Shown: one piece after another, positions 1 through 9,560 of the stretch
Numbering within the stretch: position 1 is the first letter of the stretch
Layout: the number at the start of each line of letters is the position of its first letter
Origin: Bacillota bacterium
GTDB taxonomy: Bacteria > Bacillota > Clostridia > Lachnospirales > Bianqueaceae
Length of the DNA stretch: 64,000 nucleotides
Direction: 5' to 3'
Assembly: GCA_017441925.1 (NCBI GenBank)
Contig: JAFRUE010000007.1
Span: 434,001-498,000, forward strand
Made by a program: the position numbers and the translations under genes
The notes under the pieces: model-generated
Databases searched by the model: none
What the model was told of the DNA's origin: nothing
What the model saw: the letters and a program-made list of their open reading frames with translations, nothing else

Positions 1-579
1 GCCGATCTTGTCCTTGTATTCGGCCTTGAACTGGTTGGCCAGTTCCTTGAGATCCTCAGCGCTCAGCTCAACGTCGAGCTTAACGCCCTTGGCTTCTTTC
101 ATCTTATCGATGAGTTCCTCGAAGTACTTCTTGCCGACTTCCATAACGACGTCGGAGTACATCTGGATGAAACGGCGGTAGCAGTCCCATGCCCAGCGCG
201 GATTGCCGGACTTCTCAGCGATAACGTTAACGACTTCTTCGTTAAGACCAAGGTTCAGGATGGTATCCATCATACCCGGCATGGAAGCACGGGCGCCGGA
301 GCGGACGGAAACCAGCAGCGGATTCTCCAGATCGCCGAACTTCTTGCCGGTGATCTCCTCCATTTTGCCAATATACTCTTCGATCTGTCCGAAGATCTCG
401 TCATTGATCTCGCGGCCGTCTTCGTAATACTGCGTGCACGCTTCGGTCGTGATGGTGAAGCCCTGCGGTACAGGAAGGCCGATATTGGTCATTTCGGCCA
501 GATTCGCGCCTTTGCCGCCAAGAAGCTCACGCATGTTGGCATTGCCTTCAGTGAACAGATAGACCCATTTTTTACTCAT
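1..579 (-). CDS. ppdK: Pyruvate, phosphate dikinase, N-terminal part (cut by window edge)
   Basis: Interconverts pyruvate, ATP and phosphate with PEP, AMP and pyrophosphate in the cytoplasm. Only the first 193 codons are in the window; the frame is open to base 1. The N-terminus begins [13 protein letters not shown] and contains [21 protein letters not shown] and [15 protein letters not shown], which are characteristic of the ATP-grasp nucleotide-binding domain of PpdK. The start ATG (577-579) is preceded by AGGAGG with an 8-base spacer. It lies 54 bases after glyS on the same strand. The intervening hairpin (605-624, six base pairs) has no good U-tract, so read-through from glyS is likely. 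The truncation is due to the window edge. Confidence 0.95.
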   Translation of the reverse strand, partial: MSKKWVYLFTEGNANMRELLGGKGANLAEMTNIGLPVPQGFTITTEACTQYYEDGREINDEIFGQIEEYIGKMEEITGKKFGDLENPLLVSVRSGARASMPGMMDTILNLGLNEEVVNVIAEKSGNPRWAWDCYRRFIQMYSDVVMEVGKKYFEELIDKMKEAKGVKLDVELSAEDLKELANQFKAEYKDKIG

Positions 580-633
580 AAAATACCTCCTGGATTTATG
601 TCTAAAAGGACCGGATGATCCTTTACAGATCTC

Positions 634-2016
634 TTAGAAATGTTCCTTGAGAAACGCGGACAGCTCTGCGATCGGGATGCGCTTCTGCTCCATCGAATCG
701 CGCTCGCGGATCGTAACAGCCTGATCCTCCAGCGTGTCAAAATCGACAGTAATGCAGTACGGCGTACCGATCTCGTCCTGACGGCGGTAGCGCTTACCGA
801 TGCTTCCCGTATCGTCGTACTGCGCCGGGACAAGCGCGGAGACCATCTCGAAAAGCTCCTGCGCCTTGTCGTTCAGCTTCTTGGAAAGCGGAAGGACGGC
901 AGCCTTGACCGGAGCCAGCTCGTTGGAGAAATGCAGGACAGTCCTTACATCTCCGCCCTCCAGTGTCTCCTCGTCATAAGCCTCGCACAGGAAAGCGAGC
1001 GTTACACGGTCAGCGCCAAGCGACGGCTCAATGACGTAAGGCACATACTTCTCATTCGTAACAGGATCCAGATAGGACATATCCTCACCGGAATGCTCCT
1101 GATGACGGCCCAGATCGTAGTCCGTACGGTCTGCGATGCCCCAGAGCTCGCCCCATCCGAAGGGGAAGGTGTACTCGATATCGGTCGTCCCTTTGGAATA
1201 GAAAGCCCGCTCTTCCGCACTATGCTCGCGCAGACGGATATGATCCTCGTGGAGGCCCAGCCTCTTCAGCCAGTCCATTGCGAACTTCTTCCAGTATTCG
1301 TACCAGTCAAGATCCGTCCCCGGCTTGCAGAAGAATTCAAGCTCCATCTGCTCGAATTCGCGGGTGCGGAAAGTGAAGTTACCGGGTGTGATCTCGTTGC
1401 GGAAAGACTTGCCGATCTGGCCGATTCCGAACGGGATCTTGCGGCGGGACGTACGCTGGACATTCTTGAAATTGACGAAAATGCCCTGCGCGGTCTCGGG
1501 ACGTAGATAGACGACTGCCTTAGCGTCCTCGGTAACACCCTGGAACGTCTTGAACATCAGATTGAACTGACGGATCTTGGTGAAATCATGCTTACCGCAG
1601 TTGGGGCAGGCGATATTCTGCTCCTCGATGTACTGCTCCATTTCTTCATTGGTCCAGCCGTCGATCGGTCTCTCCGGAGCAAGTCCATGCTCCGTCATAT
1701 AGTCCTCGATCAGCTTGTCCGCGCGCCAGCGGGACTTGCAGGCCTTGCAGTCCATCAGCGGATCATCGAAATTGCCGACATGTCCGGTCGCGACCCAGGT
1801 CTCCGGGTTCATCAGAATGGCACTGTCCATGCCGACGTTATAAGGATTATGGCGGATAAAGGAATCCCACCATGCTTTCTTAACATTGTTCTTGAGCTCT
1901 ACGCCGAGAGGGCCGTAATCCCATGTATTGGCCAGTCCGCCGTAGATCTCGGAGCCGGCGTACATAAAACCGCGGGCCTTCGCAAGAGCAACGATCTTGT
2001 CCATTGAATCCGTCAT
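634..2016 (-). CDS. glyS: Glycyl-tRNA synthetase, single-chain class II type
   Basis: Charges tRNA-Gly. This is the homodimeric (archaeal/eukaryal-like) enzyme of about 460 residues used by many Clostridia, not the alpha/beta type. Visible signatures include [18 protein letters not shown] near the N-terminus, a class II core with [20 protein letters not shown], a zinc-finger-like CKACKSRW...CPNCGKHD insert, and a C-terminal anticodon-binding domain ending near [21 protein letters not shown] chose ATG at 2014-2016 (MTDSMDKI) because AGAGGAGAG lies at a normal distance; an upstream in-frame start would sit on the ribosome binding site. It has its own promoter at 2074-2102. The roughly 50-base leader is too short for a T-box. 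Confidence 0.96.
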   Translation of the reverse strand: MTDSMDKIVALAKARGFMYAGSEIYGGLANTWDYGPLGVELKNNVKKAWWDSFIRHNPYNVGMDSAILMNPETWVATGHVGNFDDPLMDCKACKSRWRADKLIEDYMTEHGLAPERPIDGWTNEEMEQYIEEQNIACPNCGKHDFTKIRQFNLMFKTFQGVTEDAKAVVYLRPETAQGIFVNFKNVQRTSRRKIPFGIGQIGKSFRNEITPGNFTFRTREFEQMELEFFCKPGTDLDWYEYWKKFAMDWLKRLGLHEDHIRLREHSAEERAFYSKGTTDIEYTFPFGWGELWGIADRTDYDLGRHQEHSGEDMSYLDPVTNEKYVPYVIEPSLGADRVTLAFLCEAYDEETLEGGDVRTVLHFSNELAPVKAAVLPLSKKLNDKAQELFEMVSALVPAQYDDTGSIGKRYRRQDEIGTPYCITVDFDTLEDQAVTIRERDSMEQKRIPIAELSAFLKEHF

Positions 2017-2073
2017 GAAGTATTCTCTCCTCTGCAAACTTATAGCAAGTATATAACCTTCTTACAACCGATG

Positions 2074-2102
2074 AGTATAACAAAAACGGCAGTACCTGTC
2101 AA
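2074..2102 (-). promoter_or_regulatory. Sigma-A promoter of glyS
   Basis: On the minus strand TTGACA (2097-2102), a 17-base spacer and TATACT (2074-2079), placed about 60 bases before the glyS start. It separates glyS-ppdK from the recO operon upstream. An AT-rich inverted repeat with a short T-run lies between recO and this promoter and may act as a weak terminator. Confidence 0.8.
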
Positions 2103-2163
2103 TTCATTTTTTGCGATTAGTAAAACAAAATTATTAATTTTGCTTCGCATAAACGCAGGATTA

Positions 2164-2913
2164 TCAGCAGAAGCACTCCCGGATATAGCGCAGTGTCCTC
2201 GGTTCTCTCTGCAGGTACTGAATCAGGAAACGGGACACGAATTCAAAAAGCTCTCTGCGGATCTGCGGTTCTGCCTGGAATTTATAGAGAACCGTATCGT
2301 CCATGCTCAGGATATAGCGCATGGCATAAAGTGTCCCCGGCTGTATCCTGACCGCGTCCGCGAAGCGTCTGGCGCAGTCAGCGCACAGGAGTCCGCCCGC
2401 TTCCACGCTCAGGAATGCCGGATCCTCCGCTCTGTGTCCACTCGCCACACAGCGCTCCGTCTCAGGCCGTACTCCGGTCGACGCAAGCGCGCGCAGTACA
2501 AATGCCGAAGCCGTTGTCATCGGTGAGAGCGACGGTTCCGTGATCATTTGCAGCCCCCGCAGCAGGATCCGAAGCATTTCGTTGCATTCCTGCTCCTCGA
2601 CTGTAAGCTCGAGTGCTGTCTCCAGCATCCAGGAAGCCCATGCCATCTGTTCCGGGTCCTGTCGGATCGGATAGAACTGCTCGATCGGGACGGCTTCCTG
2701 CAGGATCCATCCCGATCTTGCGTGGTTCATCCAGAAATCACCGTAGGTAAAAATCTGTGTGGAGGAAGCGAGACGCGCGCCCTGCTTCTTGGCGCCTTTT
2801 GCGGACACATAAACACGTCCCTGATCCACGCAGATCAGAGTAAGTCTCTTGTCCTGTTCGCCCTGTACGGTCTCACGGGCGATAAGCCCGCGCACCTGCA
2901 TCGATGCCGCCAT
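2164..2913 (-). CDS. recO: DNA repair protein RecO
   Basis: Mediator of RecFOR recombination that loads RecA on SSB-coated single-stranded DNA. The 249-residue protein has the N-terminal OB-fold (QVRGLIARETVQGEQDKRLTLI) followed by the helical domain of the family. The usual four-cysteine zinc site is only partly kept: the first pair reads CVASGH, where the second cysteine is replaced, while CADC is intact. Start ATG at 2911-2913 follows AGGAGG with a 5-base spacer. It lies 28 bases after era in a repair/cell-wall operon. Family assignment is firm; whether zinc still binds is open. Confidence 0.9.
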   Translation of the reverse strand: MAASMQVRGLIARETVQGEQDKRLTLICVDQGRVYVSAKGAKKQGARLASSTQIFTYGDFWMNHARSGWILQEAVPIEQFYPIRQDPEQMAWASWMLETALELTVEEQECNEMLRILLRGLQMITEPSLSPMTTASAFVLRALASTGVRPETERCVASGHRAEDPAFLSVEAGGLLCADCARRFADAVRIQPGTLYAMRYILSMDDTVLYKFQAEPQIRRELFEFVSRFLIQYLQREPRTLRYIRECFC

Positions 2914-2941
2914 CTGGTCCTCCTGTTTTCAGTGTTGTCGC

Positions 2942-3823
2942 TCAGTCCTGTCTGCTATAGTTACGGACCGCGATCTCGCTGTCTCTCCAGCGTTCTTTAA
3001 CTTTGACCCAAAGCCGCAGATTCACATGGATCCCGAGCATTTTCTCGATCTCGACACGCGCCTGCGTCCCGATCTCTTTGATCGTCGCGCCGTGCTTACC
3101 GATTATGATCGGCTTGTGGGATTCCCGTTCGCAGATGATCGTCGCGTCGATATCGACGAGATTCTGTCTGGAACGTTCTTTGAATGAATCGATCACCACT
3201 GCGATGCCGTGCGGGATCTCGTGGCTCAGCACATATAGGGCTTTCTCGCGGATAAATTCCGCACAGAGGACTTTTTCCGGCTGATCTGTCACCATGTCCT
3301 CCGGGAAGAAATACTGTCCCTGCGGCAAATAATCAAAGATAACCTTGATAAGCTCTTTGACGTTGGTCCCGACAAATGCGGATACCGGCACGATCTCGTC
3401 AAAACAGCCCATCTCCTGATAGTTTCTGGCTGTCTCGGCCACTTTATCGATCGGGACGGAATCGATCTTGTTGATCACAAGGATCTTTTTCGCACGTGAG
3501 CGCTTTGCCATCGCGACAGCGGACAGATCGTCCTCATGAGGACGGCCGGATTCTACCATTACGATGGTCAGATCGATGCCGGACATCGCGTCCGTTACCT
3601 GCTCCATCATATGCTCGTCCAGCTTGTGCGCAGGCTTATGGATCCCCGGGGTATCCAGGAAAACCGCCTGTCCCTCTTCTGTCGTATAGATGCAGGTGAT
3701 CTTGTTGCGGGTCGTCTGCGGCTTATTGGATGTGATCGTAAGCTTCTGCCCGACGATCTTGTTAAGCAGTGTGCTTTTGCCGACGTTAGGCCGCCCGATA
3801 ACGGAAATAAAACCAGATTTCAT
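2942..3823 (-). CDS. era: GTPase Era
   Basis: Essential Ras-like GTPase that binds 16S rRNA near its 3' end and assists 30S maturation. The 293-residue protein has the P-loop GRPNVGKSTLLN at about residues 10-21, switch DTPGIHKPAHKLDE, the NKID base-recognition motif, and a C-terminal KH domain with KPIIIGKHGATIKEIG and LRLWVKVKERWRDSE. The start overlaps the stop of the upstream M16 peptidase gene by one base (TGATG), a sign of translational coupling. Length and all G motifs are standard. Confidence 0.97.
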   Translation of the reverse strand: MKSGFISVIGRPNVGKSTLLNKIVGQKLTITSNKPQTTRNKITCIYTTEEGQAVFLDTPGIHKPAHKLDEHMMEQVTDAMSGIDLTIVMVESGRPHEDDLSAVAMAKRSRAKKILVINKIDSVPIDKVAETARNYQEMGCFDEIVPVSAFVGTNVKELIKVIFDYLPQGQYFFPEDMVTDQPEKVLCAEFIREKALYVLSHEIPHGIAVVIDSFKERSRQNLVDIDATIICERESHKPIIIGKHGATIKEIGTQARVEIEKMLGIHVNLRLWVKVKERWRDSEIAVRNYSRQD

Positions 3824-6738
3824 CAGAATACCTCACAGACCGAATCAAAACGGTCTCTTTCTTTTTCGATCGCATTACGTGATCCGACAACACAGATGCA
3901 TCCGTTCTGCAGTGCTTCCCGGACCCGCGGAGCAAGCGCGCGGATGTCTTCTTTTGTCGTGGTAAGGATCTGGTCGCGTGCTTTCTGGATGTTCTCGTAT
4001 TTCTTGCCTGCTCTCGTACGGGAAATCCCAGATCCGATCCGCATGGAGGGCGTCATCGGAATATCCAGCATGCCGATCGTGCCGATGATATACTTCTCCA
4101 TATCTTCGTCACTGCAGTCAAAATTCTCCAGATAATCCGGAATCTCCTTATAGACGTCAAGTGTTGATGCCAGATTGGGGTCACGGTAGGATGAGCAGGT
4201 CAGTGTCCCTGAATCGTCAAACGTCATGAACGCTCCATAGGCTCCACCCTGTACACGCAGCCGGTTCCACAGGAAGCCAAGCCCGAGGATCTGCGATGCG
4301 ACGGTCATATGACCTATGAAATCACCCGAGTAGCGGCCGGCCTGAACAACAAACTGAACCTGTCCCGGTGTTTCCAGCGCTTCATTGACCTGCACGGTCT
4401 CAGGCCGGAAAGCTCCGTCATCTGCAACCGCAGGTTTATCGGGAAGTGCACGCGCCAGAAGGTCCTGCTGTCTGAGCAGCTCATCCCGCAGTGAGAGCGG
4501 ACATCCTCCGGAGAAAGAGACTGCTGCCTGTGATACGATCCGCTGTGCGGCCTGCTTAAGGCCAGCCGCGATTTCTTCTTTCTTCTCATCAAAATCATGC
4601 ACGGCAGACTGGACGAACCGCAGATATTCCAGACCGTACAGATATTGTGAATAAGCGCTTGCCTCTTTCAGCCCGGACATCGCCCGGCGTGCGGCAAAAC
4701 GGTGTCCGCTCTGAATGATGCTGTTCTGCATCATCGAATACTCGGAGTCCAGAAGCTCCTCAAGTCTCTCCCACTCATCGAAATGCGTATGAAGCAGGAT
4801 CTCGAGGACCAGTTCTCTGGCTGTCTCCGCTTCTTCCTGCTTGTACTTGAAGGCTACTGTAATCTCCGGCCACCACGTTCCATCGCGCTTCTCCATGATC
4901 TGCGGTGCGATCCGGAGTCCCCCTGTATGGATCCGGAACTGCTGATCAAGCTGCTGATACGTATAGCGGTCCGTGCTCAGGAATCCCCAGAGGCCCGAAA
5001 GAAGCGATGCATACAGCACGGTTTCTCCGGAAATCCCGCTGATGTCAAAATATACGCGTTCATACATAATTCCGCTCGTCTCTGCCGCCACATAGATCGT
5101 TGGACGGCCGCAAGGAATTGTTGTTTCCTCAGCATCGACGCGTTCCGCCTTTGGATTCAGGTCCGATACGGAGAGATGGGGAACAGGATGCTCCGTATCC
5201 TCCTCTCCCTGTTTCGCCTGATAAGCCAGAAGCTCCTGCGTCTGGCGGACCAACTGTTCTTTCTCCGCATCTGTCAGGCTGTCCTTATAAATACGCAGAG
5301 ATTCGGCCAGAGCTTCGTCCTGCTTCATGGCAAGATCCTGTTCGGGACGCATTGTTACGAAAGCCCAATGCCTGCTGCTGAGCAGATACCGGTCCAGCAG
5401 ATCCTCGAAGAATCCGTTCTCTGCTCCTTCCCGAAGTCCTTTGAAGATGTCGTCGGCATGAAAGAACGTAAACACATCCTCTCCGAACATCCAGGCATCC
5501 ATCAGGTTGCCGAGCAGGACCATCCCTGCCGGTGTCATGCCGAAATCCCTCTCCCGGATATAGAATTCCATGCTGTTGATCGCGGCAAGTTTCTGCTCCG
5601 GTGTTATCCCTTCTTTGCGGATCTTATTTATCGTTTTATCGACCAGGCTGCGGAACCGCTCCGCATCAGCCGCGTCAACGCCCTTTGCAGAGATGGAGAA
5701 GACCGTCTGGAAAAGCCTGCTCTGATAAGATCCGTAGACTTCTTTCGCAAAGCCGACCTTAAGGATCGCTTCTTTTAGCGGAGCACCTTCGTCCTCCAGC
5801 AGGATGCTGTCGAGGATCTGCAGTCCGACACTTTCCAGAGCGTTTCGTGGATGGACGACAGTCGCATAGGTAAAATAACCTTCTTCATCGGAATCTTCCT
5901 GTTCTGCGGATACCGAATACGGGATCTCGGCCGTACGCAGCTCATCAAAGAGCTTCTGCTCCGGCAGCAGGTTTTCACGGCTGTATCCGTCCCTTCGATC
6001 GAATTCTCTCAGGAACTCGTTGTCGATCCAGGCAAGTGTCTCCGCCATATCCATGTCACCGTACAGATAGATCCGGCTGTTGGATGGATGATAATACTGA
6101 TTATAGAAATCCAGGAAAGTCTCCCGCTGCAGGGTCGGGATCGCCTCCGGCCTGCCCCCTGACTCCTTGCCGTACGGAGTGTCCGGGAAAAGCAGCTTTG
6201 CAACTTCCGCGCCCATCAGAGAATCCGGTGACGAGAAATCGCCTTTCATCTCGTTGTAGACGACACCCTTGACCGTAATCGGATCCTGCAGAGAAGCCAT
6301 TTCATAATGCCAGCCTTCCTGCATCATGATCCGCGGATCCGTCAGGATATTCGGATGAAAGACCGCGTCCAGATAGACTTCCATCAGGTTGCGAAGGTCT
6401 TTTTCATTGGTGCTGGCAACAGGATAAGTCGTATGGTCACTGTATGTCAGAGCGTTCAGATACGTATTGACCGAGCCTTTTGCAAGCTCGATAAAGGGAT
6501 CCTGAATCGGGAAGCGTCTGGAGCCGCAAAGGACACTATGTTCCAGAATATGCGGGATACCGGAATCATCAGCCGGCGGAGTAATAAACGAGACGGCGAA
6601 AACTTTGTTCGCGTCGGACGGATTCTCCATGCAGACGATCTGCGCGCCGCTTTTATCATGTGTCAGAAGTGTCCCTCTGCACGCGAAATCCGGCAGATCC
6701 TCTTCCCGTAAAACGGTGTATCCCTTAACTTCTCTCAT
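3823..6738 (-). CDS. M16C zinc metallopeptidase (presequence-protease/PreP-like)
   Basis: Large (971 residues) insulinase-family peptidase with the inverted zinc motif HILEH at residues 63-67 and the following SVLCGSRRFP characteristic of the M16C/PreP branch. It is built as two M16-type halves plus the peptidase-M16C-associated region. No signal peptide is visible, so a cytoplasmic role in degrading short peptides is the likely inference; no substrate can be read from the sequence. The start ATG (6736-6738) is preceded by AGGAGGAG. It ends in a TGATG overlap with era and follows the PBP gene by about 50 bases. Genes of this type are common in Clostridia. Confidence 0.9.
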   Translation of the reverse strand: MREVKGYTVLREEDLPDFACRGTLLTHDKSGAQIVCMENPSDANKVFAVSFITPPADDSGIPHILEHSVLCGSRRFPIQDPFIELAKGSVNTYLNALTYSDHTTYPVASTNEKDLRNLMEVYLDAVFHPNILTDPRIMMQEGWHYEMASLQDPITVKGVVYNEMKGDFSSPDSLMGAEVAKLLFPDTPYGKESGGRPEAIPTLQRETFLDFYNQYYHPSNSRIYLYGDMDMAETLAWIDNEFLREFDRRDGYSRENLLPEQKLFDELRTAEIPYSVSAEQEDSDEEGYFTYATVVHPRNALESVGLQILDSILLEDEGAPLKEAILKVGFAKEVYGSYQSRLFQTVFSISAKGVDAADAERFRSLVDKTINKIRKEGITPEQKLAAINSMEFYIRERDFGMTPAGMVLLGNLMDAWMFGEDVFTFFHADDIFKGLREGAENGFFEDLLDRYLLSSRHWAFVTMRPEQDLAMKQDEALAESLRIYKDSLTDAEKEQLVRQTQELLAYQAKQGEEDTEHPVPHLSVSDLNPKAERVDAEETTIPCGRPTIYVAAETSGIMYERVYFDISGISGETVLYASLLSGLWGFLSTDRYTYQQLDQQFRIHTGGLRIAPQIMEKRDGTWWPEITVAFKYKQEEAETARELVLEILLHTHFDEWERLEELLDSEYSMMQNSIIQSGHRFAARRAMSGLKEASAYSQYLYGLEYLRFVQSAVHDFDEKKEEIAAGLKQAAQRIVSQAAVSFSGGCPLSLRDELLRQQDLLARALPDKPAVADDGAFRPETVQVNEALETPGQVQFVVQAGRYSGDFIGHMTVASQILGLGFLWNRLRVQGGAYGAFMTFDDSGTLTCSSYRDPNLASTLDVYKEIPDYLENFDCSDEDMEKYIIGTIGMLDIPMTPSMRIGSGISRTRAGKKYENIQKARDQILTTTKEDIRALAPRVREALQNGCICVVGSRNAIEKERDRFDSVCEVF

Positions 6739-6790
6739 GCATTCTCCTCCTGTCCTGTAATCTTTATATGCTTACCAAAACAACCGTTCC

Positions 6791-8224
6791 TTAATAGCCG
6801 TATGTCAGGATCCACTCGATCAGATCCCTGGCCAGATAGACTGCGTGATACTGTCCCCCTGATTCCTCCAGCAGAACGGTAACAGCGACTCTATGTCCGC
6901 TGCCCGCTTCAAAGAAACCGGTAAACCAGGTATGGTCGGTCTCTGTGGCATTTTCAGCCGTTCCGGTCTTTCCATACACCTGTGTATCCATATAGCTCAT
7001 GATATCCGCGGTACCGTATTCGCAGACGCCCTCCATCATTTCTGTGAGCCAGCTGGCTTCTTCCGAGTTCATAACAGGCTCCCGGCGGCCGTGCTCCATA
7101 TTCTCACGGATCGAACCGTCCGCGTTCCGGATATCCTCTACCAGCATATAATCCCGCACCCATCCGCCGTTTGCGATCGCGCAGGTGATACGGTTTAAGA
7201 GCAGCGGCGTCATTTCGATCTTTCCCTGGCCGATACCGGTCGCTGCAAGCTCTTCCAGATTGCTGTCCTCTCCCAGTCCGTATTCCGATACTGCTGTCGG
7301 CAGGACGAACGGAATCTTCTGACCAAAGCCCATATCGTCCATAATCTGGATCAGACTGTCTCTTCCCATCTTTACAGCAAGGGTTGAGAAAAAGGTATTG
7401 CAGGAATGCGCGAGCGCGTCGGAGATCGTAAGCTCTCCGTGGATCTCTCCATGGAAACATCTCATTCCGTATCCGTCGAATTCTTCATAACCTTCACAGG
7501 TATAGGTATAATCCGGATCATACCGGCTGCTGCGGTGCCAGGCAAGGCTCGTCAGCAGCTTAAACGTCGATCCGGGCGGATAAATTCCCATCGTAGCCCG
7601 GTTGAAGAAAGGCTGATCTTCGTCCTGTCTGAGGCTGTCCCAGTTGTCGAAGACCGAGTTCGGGTTATAGAACGGATTGGAGACCAGAGCAAGAAGCTCA
7701 CCGGTATCCGCCTCCGTAATGATCACGGCGCCTTTATAATCGCCCATTCCCTGATAGGCAGCATAAGAAAGCTCGGCATTGACAGTCGTATCGATATCAC
7801 AGCCCGCAAGCTTCTCGTTCGTCAGCCAGTATTTGGCCTGATCCTCCGCGGAAGCCGGCGACAGAAGATAGGAATTCATCACATCTTCCAGTCCGTCCTT
7901 GGAAGGCCCTGAATACCCGGTCACGGGGCCAAGAGCAGCTCCGTAAGGATATTCTCGTATATCATCCTCCTGAATAGCGAGCGAACGGCCTGCCCTATCC
8001 AGGATCCTCCCGCGGTAAAATCGCGCCTCGATCGCGGACAAACGCGGGTTGTAGGCATTGACCTGCATTTCGACGCTGTCCATGATGAGGATCTTCAGGA
8101 TCCAGACCGCGAGCAGCACATACGACACGATAAAGATTGCCTTCAGTACGCGCTCGGATTTCTTATGGCGCGACGTATAGACTTTAGGTATGTCCGTCTC
8201 TTTCGGCTTTCTGTTTTGCCGCAT
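6791..8224 (-). CDS. Class B penicillin-binding protein (PbpA/PBP2-like transpeptidase)
   Basis: Membrane-anchored peptidoglycan transpeptidase. There is one membrane segment at about residues 27-48 and a short N-terminal module (RGRILDRAGRSLA), followed by the transpeptidase domain with all three motifs: STFK at 219-222, SCN at 274-276 and KTGT at 419-422. At 477 residues it is shorter than typical PBP2 or FtsI and lacks PASTA repeats. ATG at 8222-8224 has AGGTGA seven bases upstream. The gene overlaps the end of the FtsW/RodA gene by 41 bases. This SEDS-plus-bPBP pairing indicates that the two form one glycosyltransferase/transpeptidase unit for elongation or division; which of the two cannot be decided here. 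Confidence 0.92.
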   Translation of the reverse strand: MRQNRKPKETDIPKVYTSRHKKSERVLKAIFIVSYVLLAVWILKILIMDSVEMQVNAYNPRLSAIEARFYRGRILDRAGRSLAIQEDDIREYPYGAALGPVTGYSGPSKDGLEDVMNSYLLSPASAEDQAKYWLTNEKLAGCDIDTTVNAELSYAAYQGMGDYKGAVIITEADTGELLALVSNPFYNPNSVFDNWDSLRQDEDQPFFNRATMGIYPPGSTFKLLTSLAWHRSSRYDPDYTYTCEGYEEFDGYGMRCFHGEIHGELTISDALAHSCNTFFSTLAVKMGRDSLIQIMDDMGFGQKIPFVLPTAVSEYGLGEDSNLEELAATGIGQGKIEMTPLLLNRITCAIANGGWVRDYMLVEDIRNADGSIRENMEHGRREPVMNSEEASWLTEMMEGVCEYGTADIMSYMDTQVYGKTGTAENATETDHTWFTGFFEAGSGHRVAVTVLLEESGGQYHAVYLARDLIEWILTYGY

Positions 8225-9560
8225 AGTCTCTCACCTGCCTTTCTGTCTGGCTCCGGCTGCGGAACAGTTCCTGTACGATTCCCATGATGATGAACGTGGA
8301 CAGGACCGACGTTCCGCCGTAGCTGATGAACGGCAGCGTAACGCCTGTAAGCGGCAGCAGCTTGATAACGCCGCCGATGATCAGACAGGTCTGTACGCTG
8401 ACCAGGATCGAACAGCCCATGGCAAGATCCCTGCGGAAACGGTTTTCATACCGGTTCACCAGGGTGAAGATCACGATAGCCATGAGCAGATAGATCATAA
8501 CGACCGCAAATCCGAAGATTCCTCCGAATTCTTCGCAGATCGCGGAGAAGATCATGTCGGTCCATACCGCGGGGATATAATATGGCATACCCTGATAGAA
8601 GCCGGTCCCGAAAAAGCGTCCCGCGGAGATCGCAAACAGCGACTGCGCGATCTGGTAGCCTCCGTTTTCGATATCCTGCCAGGGATTCAGCCATGTGTCG
8701 ACACGTACCTGCACGTGTCCTACAAAATGATAGGCCGCAAATCCGGCGCCGATAACAGCCGCGACGCCGGCAATCAGGATCCACTCCCGCTGCGTATAGT
8801 CATATGTCATGAGCAGGAAAAGCGTACAGAAGATCAGGATCATTCCGAGGTCGTTCTGTACGAGAAGCACGACTGAGAGGCCTGCGACGACCGCTCCTCC
8901 CGTCAGGATCGAACTGATCCGGTGACTCTTAACATACAGTGTCGCTATCATAAAGATCAGGACCGGTTTGATCAGTTCGGACGGCTGGAAGGTGATCCCG
9001 CGGATATCGACCCAGTTCAGAGAACCGTTCTCCGGCGAAGGGAAAATAAACGGCAGTACGACAAGTACAAAGCTGATGCCGGCATAGACCCACCACGGGA
9101 TCTTTTCGACCCATTTCCCCCGGAAGACATACATAAAGATATTCATGACCACGACACCGAGCGCCATCCACAGCACCTGTCTCTGACAGCTCGCGGGACG
9201 CAGTCTCCACAGCATCACGATACCGATGCTGACAAGCATAAGAATACAGTTCGTAAGGATCTTACTCGATCCGGTATGAAGCTTTGACATCGAGAATAAA
9301 AACAGCAAAAGAGCAGCATACGCGATGCCGAATGTCCGCAGGAGGAGCATGACTTTCTCCCCGCCTGCCTCGTGCATATAGATGATCGCAAATGCCTGCA
9401 GATTAAAGAGCAGTGTTGCGAACCGCTGGAGATTGCTTGCGGCCGTATACTCCCTGACTGTGATCTTTCTGCGCAGGATCGCGGTAAAACCGCACACCAG
9501 AAAGATCAGGATATATAAGATAAAAAGATACTTGGAGACTTTGACAAACAAAGAAGCCAT
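8184..9560 (-). CDS. FtsW/RodA/SpoVE family SEDS glycosyltransferase
   Basis: Polytopic peptidoglycan polymerase of about 458 residues with roughly ten membrane helices. The family signature region is GFYQGMPYYIPAVWTDMIF, followed near the C-terminus by LPLTGVTLPFISYGGTSVL. I chose ATG at 9558-9560 ([11 protein letters not shown]) because it overlaps the stop of the upstream U32 gene as TAATG and follows AAAGGAG; a longer reading would run into that gene. Its partner transpeptidase is encoded directly downstream with a 41-base overlap. Confidence 0.94.
   Translation of the reverse strand: MASLFVKVSKYLFILYILIFLVCGFTAILRRKITVREYTAASNLQRFATLLFNLQAFAIIYMHEAGGEKVMLLLRTFGIAYAALLLFLFSMSKLHTGSSKILTNCILMLVSIGIVMLWRLRPASCQRQVLWMALGVVVMNIFMYVFRGKWVEKIPWWVYAGISFVLVVLPFIFPSPENGSLNWVDIRGITFQPSELIKPVLIFMIATLYVKSHRISSILTGGAVVAGLSVVLLVQNDLGMILIFCTLFLLMTYDYTQREWILIAGVAAVIGAGFAAYHFVGHVQVRVDTWLNPWQDIENGGYQIAQSLFAISAGRFFGTGFYQGMPYYIPAVWTDMIFSAICEEFGGIFGFAVVMIYLLMAIVIFTLVNRYENRFRRDLAMGCSILVSVQTCLIIGGVIKLLPLTGVTLPFISYGGTSVLSTFIIMGIVQELFRSRSQTERQVRDYAAKQKAERDGHT

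Noticed and set aside
605-624. Terminator between glyS and ppdK
   Set aside because: The stem is only six base pairs and the following bases (TAGACAT) are not a T-run.
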